A stretch of DNA of 6,377 bases from Hyphomicrobiales bacterium. GTDB taxonomy: Bacteria; Pseudomonadota; Alphaproteobacteria; Rhizobiales; JAJFHR01. Within the stretch, counting starts at the first letter, position 1; every line of letters begins with the position of its first letter. The notes beneath the pieces were generated by a model. It ran no database searches and had not been told where the DNA came from. It worked only from the letters and a program-made list of their open reading frames with translations. Shown here in pieces: positions 5,554 through 6,377 of this stretch. The translations under genes were made by a program, and so were the position numbers. The stretch spans positions 1 through 6,377 of the forward strand of contig JAJFHR010000383.1 in the NCBI GenBank assembly GCA_021775515.1. Reading direction: 5' to 3'.

Positions 5554-6377
5554 TCAAGATTGTAAACACAGGGTAATCCAGCCCTCAAGTTTATACCTTG
5601 TGCGAAGGCTAAAGCCTTGAGCGCGGTAAGCGCTTTCTACCAGGTTCGACTGTTCGGGCAAAATGCCGGACAGGATCACCACCGCTCCTGGTGCGGTAAT
5701 TGCGCGTATTGGTGCCGCCAGGCGGGCGAGAGGACCTGCCAGAATATTTGCAAAAACGAGATCGTAAGGTCCATGTTCCTTAAGTTCGTGACGGTTGAGA
5801 CCTGTGCTTTTTATCGAAATTAAATAACATCCCACACCATTTTTATGGGCATTCTGTTTTGCATGATCAACGGCAACCGGGTCGATGTCACTGGCAATTA
5901 CCCGCGTTTTAAGCGATTTTGCCGCAGCAATGGCAAGGATGCCCGTGCCTGTTCCTATGTCTAAAATGCGGCGGGGTCTGCTTCGTTTCAAAAGTTGATC
6001 GAAAGCCAGCAGGCAGCCTTTAGTCGTCCCATGATGACCTGAACCAAATGCCATGCTTGCTTCAAGTTCGATGGCAATTGAGTTGGTCGGGCGTAACCCA
6101 TGATCATGGCTGCCGTGAACAAAAAACCTGCCCACCCGGACTGGACTTAACCCTTCAAGTGATTTTTGCACCCAGTTTACTTCGGGAACCTCAATGAGCT
6201 TCCATGTCAGTTGCTCAATTTCAAGCGAGCTTGCCGCAATGTTTGTGAGCGCGTTTAAGTCCGCCTTTGATGGCGGTGACCTGAAATACACCGAAACCGT
6301 CCACAGGCCGTTTTTCTCATCAGTCTCATCAATTGCGACGGCCTCAGCAGAAGGGTTTTCCGCAGCTTCCAATATCT
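5554..6377 (-). CDS. prmA: ribosomal protein L11 methyltransferase PrmA (5' end outside window)
   Basis: PrmA trimethylates lysines and the N-terminus of ribosomal protein L11 using S-adenosylmethionine, in the cytoplasm. The visible part is about 274 codons and remains open at the window edge. Family comparison suggests some 20-35 N-terminal residues are missing; the TTG at 6370-6372 is internal, not the start. Counting from that codon, the substrate-binding N domain covers about 1-75, with D-E-T-D-E-K and W-V-Q-K-S-L-E-G-L visible. The linker and P-V-R-V-G-R-F lead to A-F-G-S-G-H-H-G-T-T (108-117), the PrmA signature. The SAM-binding Rossmann domain has D-I-G-T-G-T-G (138-144), S-D-I-D-P (161-165) and A-N-I-L (208-211), and the protein ends with G-W-I-T-L. 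The HHG in place of HHE is, as I recall, the alphaproteobacterial form. Its stop is 13 nt from the terminator of the opposite-strand small gene. The aminopeptidase gene lies downstream in the same direction. Confidence 0.95.
   Translation of the reverse strand, partial: ILEAAENPSAEAVAIDETDEKNGLWTVSVYFRSPPSKADLNALTNIAASSLEIEQLTWKLIEVPEVNWVQKSLEGLSPVRVGRFFVHGSHDHGLRPTNSIAIELEASMAFGSGHHGTTKGCLLAFDQLLKRSRPRRILDIGTGTGILAIAAAKSLKTRVIASDIDPVAVDHAKQNAHKNGVGCYLISIKSTGLNRHELKEHGPYDLVFANILAGPLARLAAPIRAITAPGAVVILSGILPEQSNLVESAYRAQGFSLRTRYKLEGWITLCLQS

Noticed and set aside
5394..5588. A minus-strand 64-codon frame between prmA and the small gene.
   Set aside because: It begins inside prmA in another frame, runs through the terminator hairpin and overlaps the end of the small gene. 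It has no ribosome binding site or recognisable features.
5606..5637. Small palindromes such as AAGGCT-AA-AGCCTT and GCGC-GGTAA-GCGC.
   Set aside because: They fall within the conserved PrmA coding sequence and need no other explanation than codon choice.

Overview
The window looks like chromosomal DNA from an alphaproteobacterium, probably in or near the Hyphomicrobiales (rhizobia-like). The reasons are a ribosomal protein L11 methyltransferase (PrmA) of alphaproteobacterial type beside a co-oriented 606-residue aminopeptidase P that begins MFQS, and an SDR enzyme with a DIGNA motif of a kind I recall from this class. By eye the GC content is near 50 percent. There are no transposases, phage genes, CRISPR arrays, tRNAs or rRNAs, so I read it as ordinary core or near-core chromosome.

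Layout, left to right. A TSUP (TauE/SafE-like) membrane transporter reads right (15-776) and converges on a two-gene leftward unit: an EamA/DMT transporter (1582-2496) followed after 23 nt by an SDR oxidoreductase (800-1558). A 229-nt divergent intergenic region (2497-2725) holds two clusters of inverted repeats and separates this unit from a rightward four-helix CopD-like membrane protein (2726-3193). That gene converges on a long leftward M24B aminopeptidase P (3217-5037). Further right is the leftward prmA gene, whose 5' end lies beyond the window (5554-6377).

The least expected part is the 516-nt space between prmA and the aminopeptidase gene. It carries a small rightward gene (5240-5407, 55 residues) with a good ribosome binding site, a roughly 100-nt 3' untranslated stretch and a strong intrinsic terminator (5511-5540). 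It lies antisense to any transcript running from prmA into the aminopeptidase gene. I do not recognise its product.

The genes do not form one pathway. The DMT-SDR pair is plausibly an operon handling one unknown small metabolite. PrmA (ribosomal protein methylation) and aminopeptidase P (proline-peptide turnover) are housekeeping neighbours. I found no convincing new multi-gene system. The best leads are the small gene and its 3' UTR, the repeat cluster at 2557-2593, and an anti-Shine-Dalgarno-like sequence just upstream of the aminopeptidase start.
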